Notes under the pieces: generated by a model
Seen by the model: the letters and a program-made list of their open reading frames with translations, nothing else
Told to the model about the DNA's origin: nothing
Database searches by the model: none
Assembly: GCA_015661035.1 (NCBI GenBank)
Contig: JACVJA010000129.1
Coordinates: forward strand, 1 to 5,411
DNA: 5,411 nucleotides
Source of the DNA: Candidatus Calidifonticultor daggyaiensis
GTDB lineage: Bacteria > Actinomycetota > Humimicrobiia > Humimicrobiales > Humimicrobiaceae
Reading direction: 5' to 3'
Program-made: the position numbers and the translations under genes
Shown here: positions 5,060-5,411 of the stretch, in pieces
How the letters are laid out: every line of letters starts with the position of its first letter
How positions within the stretch are numbered: the first letter of the stretch is position 1

Positions 5060-5411
5060 TTATAATAAATCTTTATCAATTATAATTTTTTCCACAAATT
5101 CGGGAATAACTTTTTCATAATCTGGAAAAACTGCATCTATCAACCTTGACACAACTCTTCCGTTTGTTCCTGTAAATTCAATAATATTTTCTTTTGAATT
5201 AACTTTTATAGTTAAATCTCCTTCTATAGATTTTAATGCTTTTAATGTTTCTGGTAAAATAATGTATTTACCTGGTTTTTGTATTTCTCTAACATCAATT
5301 CTATTTACTGCCAGATGTGCTCCATCAGCTGCTACTAAAAACGCTTTATCAGGACGAACATCTAAAAGAACACCTGCAAGGGCATATCTTCCTTTTTCAG
5401 TAAATGGAGTT
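5060..5411 (-). CDS. dnaN: DNA polymerase III beta sliding clamp (DnaN-like), middle part; closed by a TAA within domain III
   Basis: 116 codons are visible; the 5' end (about 150 residues in a typical clamp) lies beyond position 5411. The sliding clamp is a ring around DNA that tethers the replicative polymerase. Evidence: GRYALAGVLLD followed by FLVAADGAHLAV aligns with E. coli RYYLNGMLFE...RTVATDGHRLAV. GKYIILPETLKAL and SRLIDAVFPDYEKVIP match the highly conserved '(L/I)(V/I)DG-x-FPDY-x-x-V(I/L)P' at the domain II/III junction. The frame stops at TAA 5062-5060, right after IIIDKDLL, in the first helix of domain III. Without the rest of domain III the product could not close a normal ring. 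The missing part follows immediately in the same frame in the giant gene. Confidence 0.9.
   Translation of the reverse strand, partial: TPFTEKGRYALAGVLLDVRPDKAFLVAADGAHLAVNRIDVREIQKPGKYIILPETLKALKSIEGDLTIKVNSKENIIEFTGTNGRVVSRLIDAVFPDYEKVIPEFVEKIIIDKDLL

Noticed and set aside
5060..5062. Alternative genetic code reading TAA as an amino acid
   Set aside because: TAA ends the giant gene (followed directly by a promoter), the 157-aa gene and the 61-aa gene (overlapping recT). A general TAA reassignment does not fit.

Overview
The window looks like part of a bacteriophage or prophage replication/recombination region from a low-GC bacterial host. All credible genes lie on the minus strand, so the region reads from position 5411 towards position 1. 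The reasons for a phage call are: strong A+T richness; tightly packed genes with overlapping stop and start codons; strong GGAGG ribosome sites; a RecT-type annealing protein; and a giant multidomain protein whose C-terminal half resembles phage 'large polyvalent' or internal virion proteins. No host can be named from the sequence.

Region by region, in transcription order: (1) 5411-5060 is the middle of a DnaN-type DNA sliding clamp, running off the window edge and closed by a TAA. (2) In the same frame after that TAA, clamp domain III continues (5059 to about 4667). It then runs through a proline-rich linker into a very long protein that ends at 1556. That protein carries a helix-hairpin-helix-like segment, a HELGH zinc-peptidase motif and a hydrophobic phage-type C-terminal region. 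Read across the one stop codon, this is a sliding clamp fused to a polyvalent phage protein. (3) 1555-1338 is a compact regulatory region. It has a consensus sigma70-type promoter (TTGACA, 17 bp, TATAAT, with an extended -10 and an A/T-rich UP element), a leader RNA of about 163 nt, and a strong intrinsic terminator just before the first downstream gene. A 13-bp perfect inverted repeat is interleaved with the terminator stem, which suggests conditional termination. (4) 1337-1 is an operon of four genes: a 66-aa four-cysteine protein, an unrecognised 157-aa protein, a 61-aa Cys/His protein and the N-terminal half of RecT.

How the parts may work together (inference): the clamp-polyvalent protein belongs to DNA replication or DNA delivery. 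The promoter-leader-terminator unit then sets how much of the recombination operon is expressed, perhaps through antitermination. The two most interesting points are the clamp fusion with its single in-frame TAA and the interleaved hairpins in the recT-operon leader.
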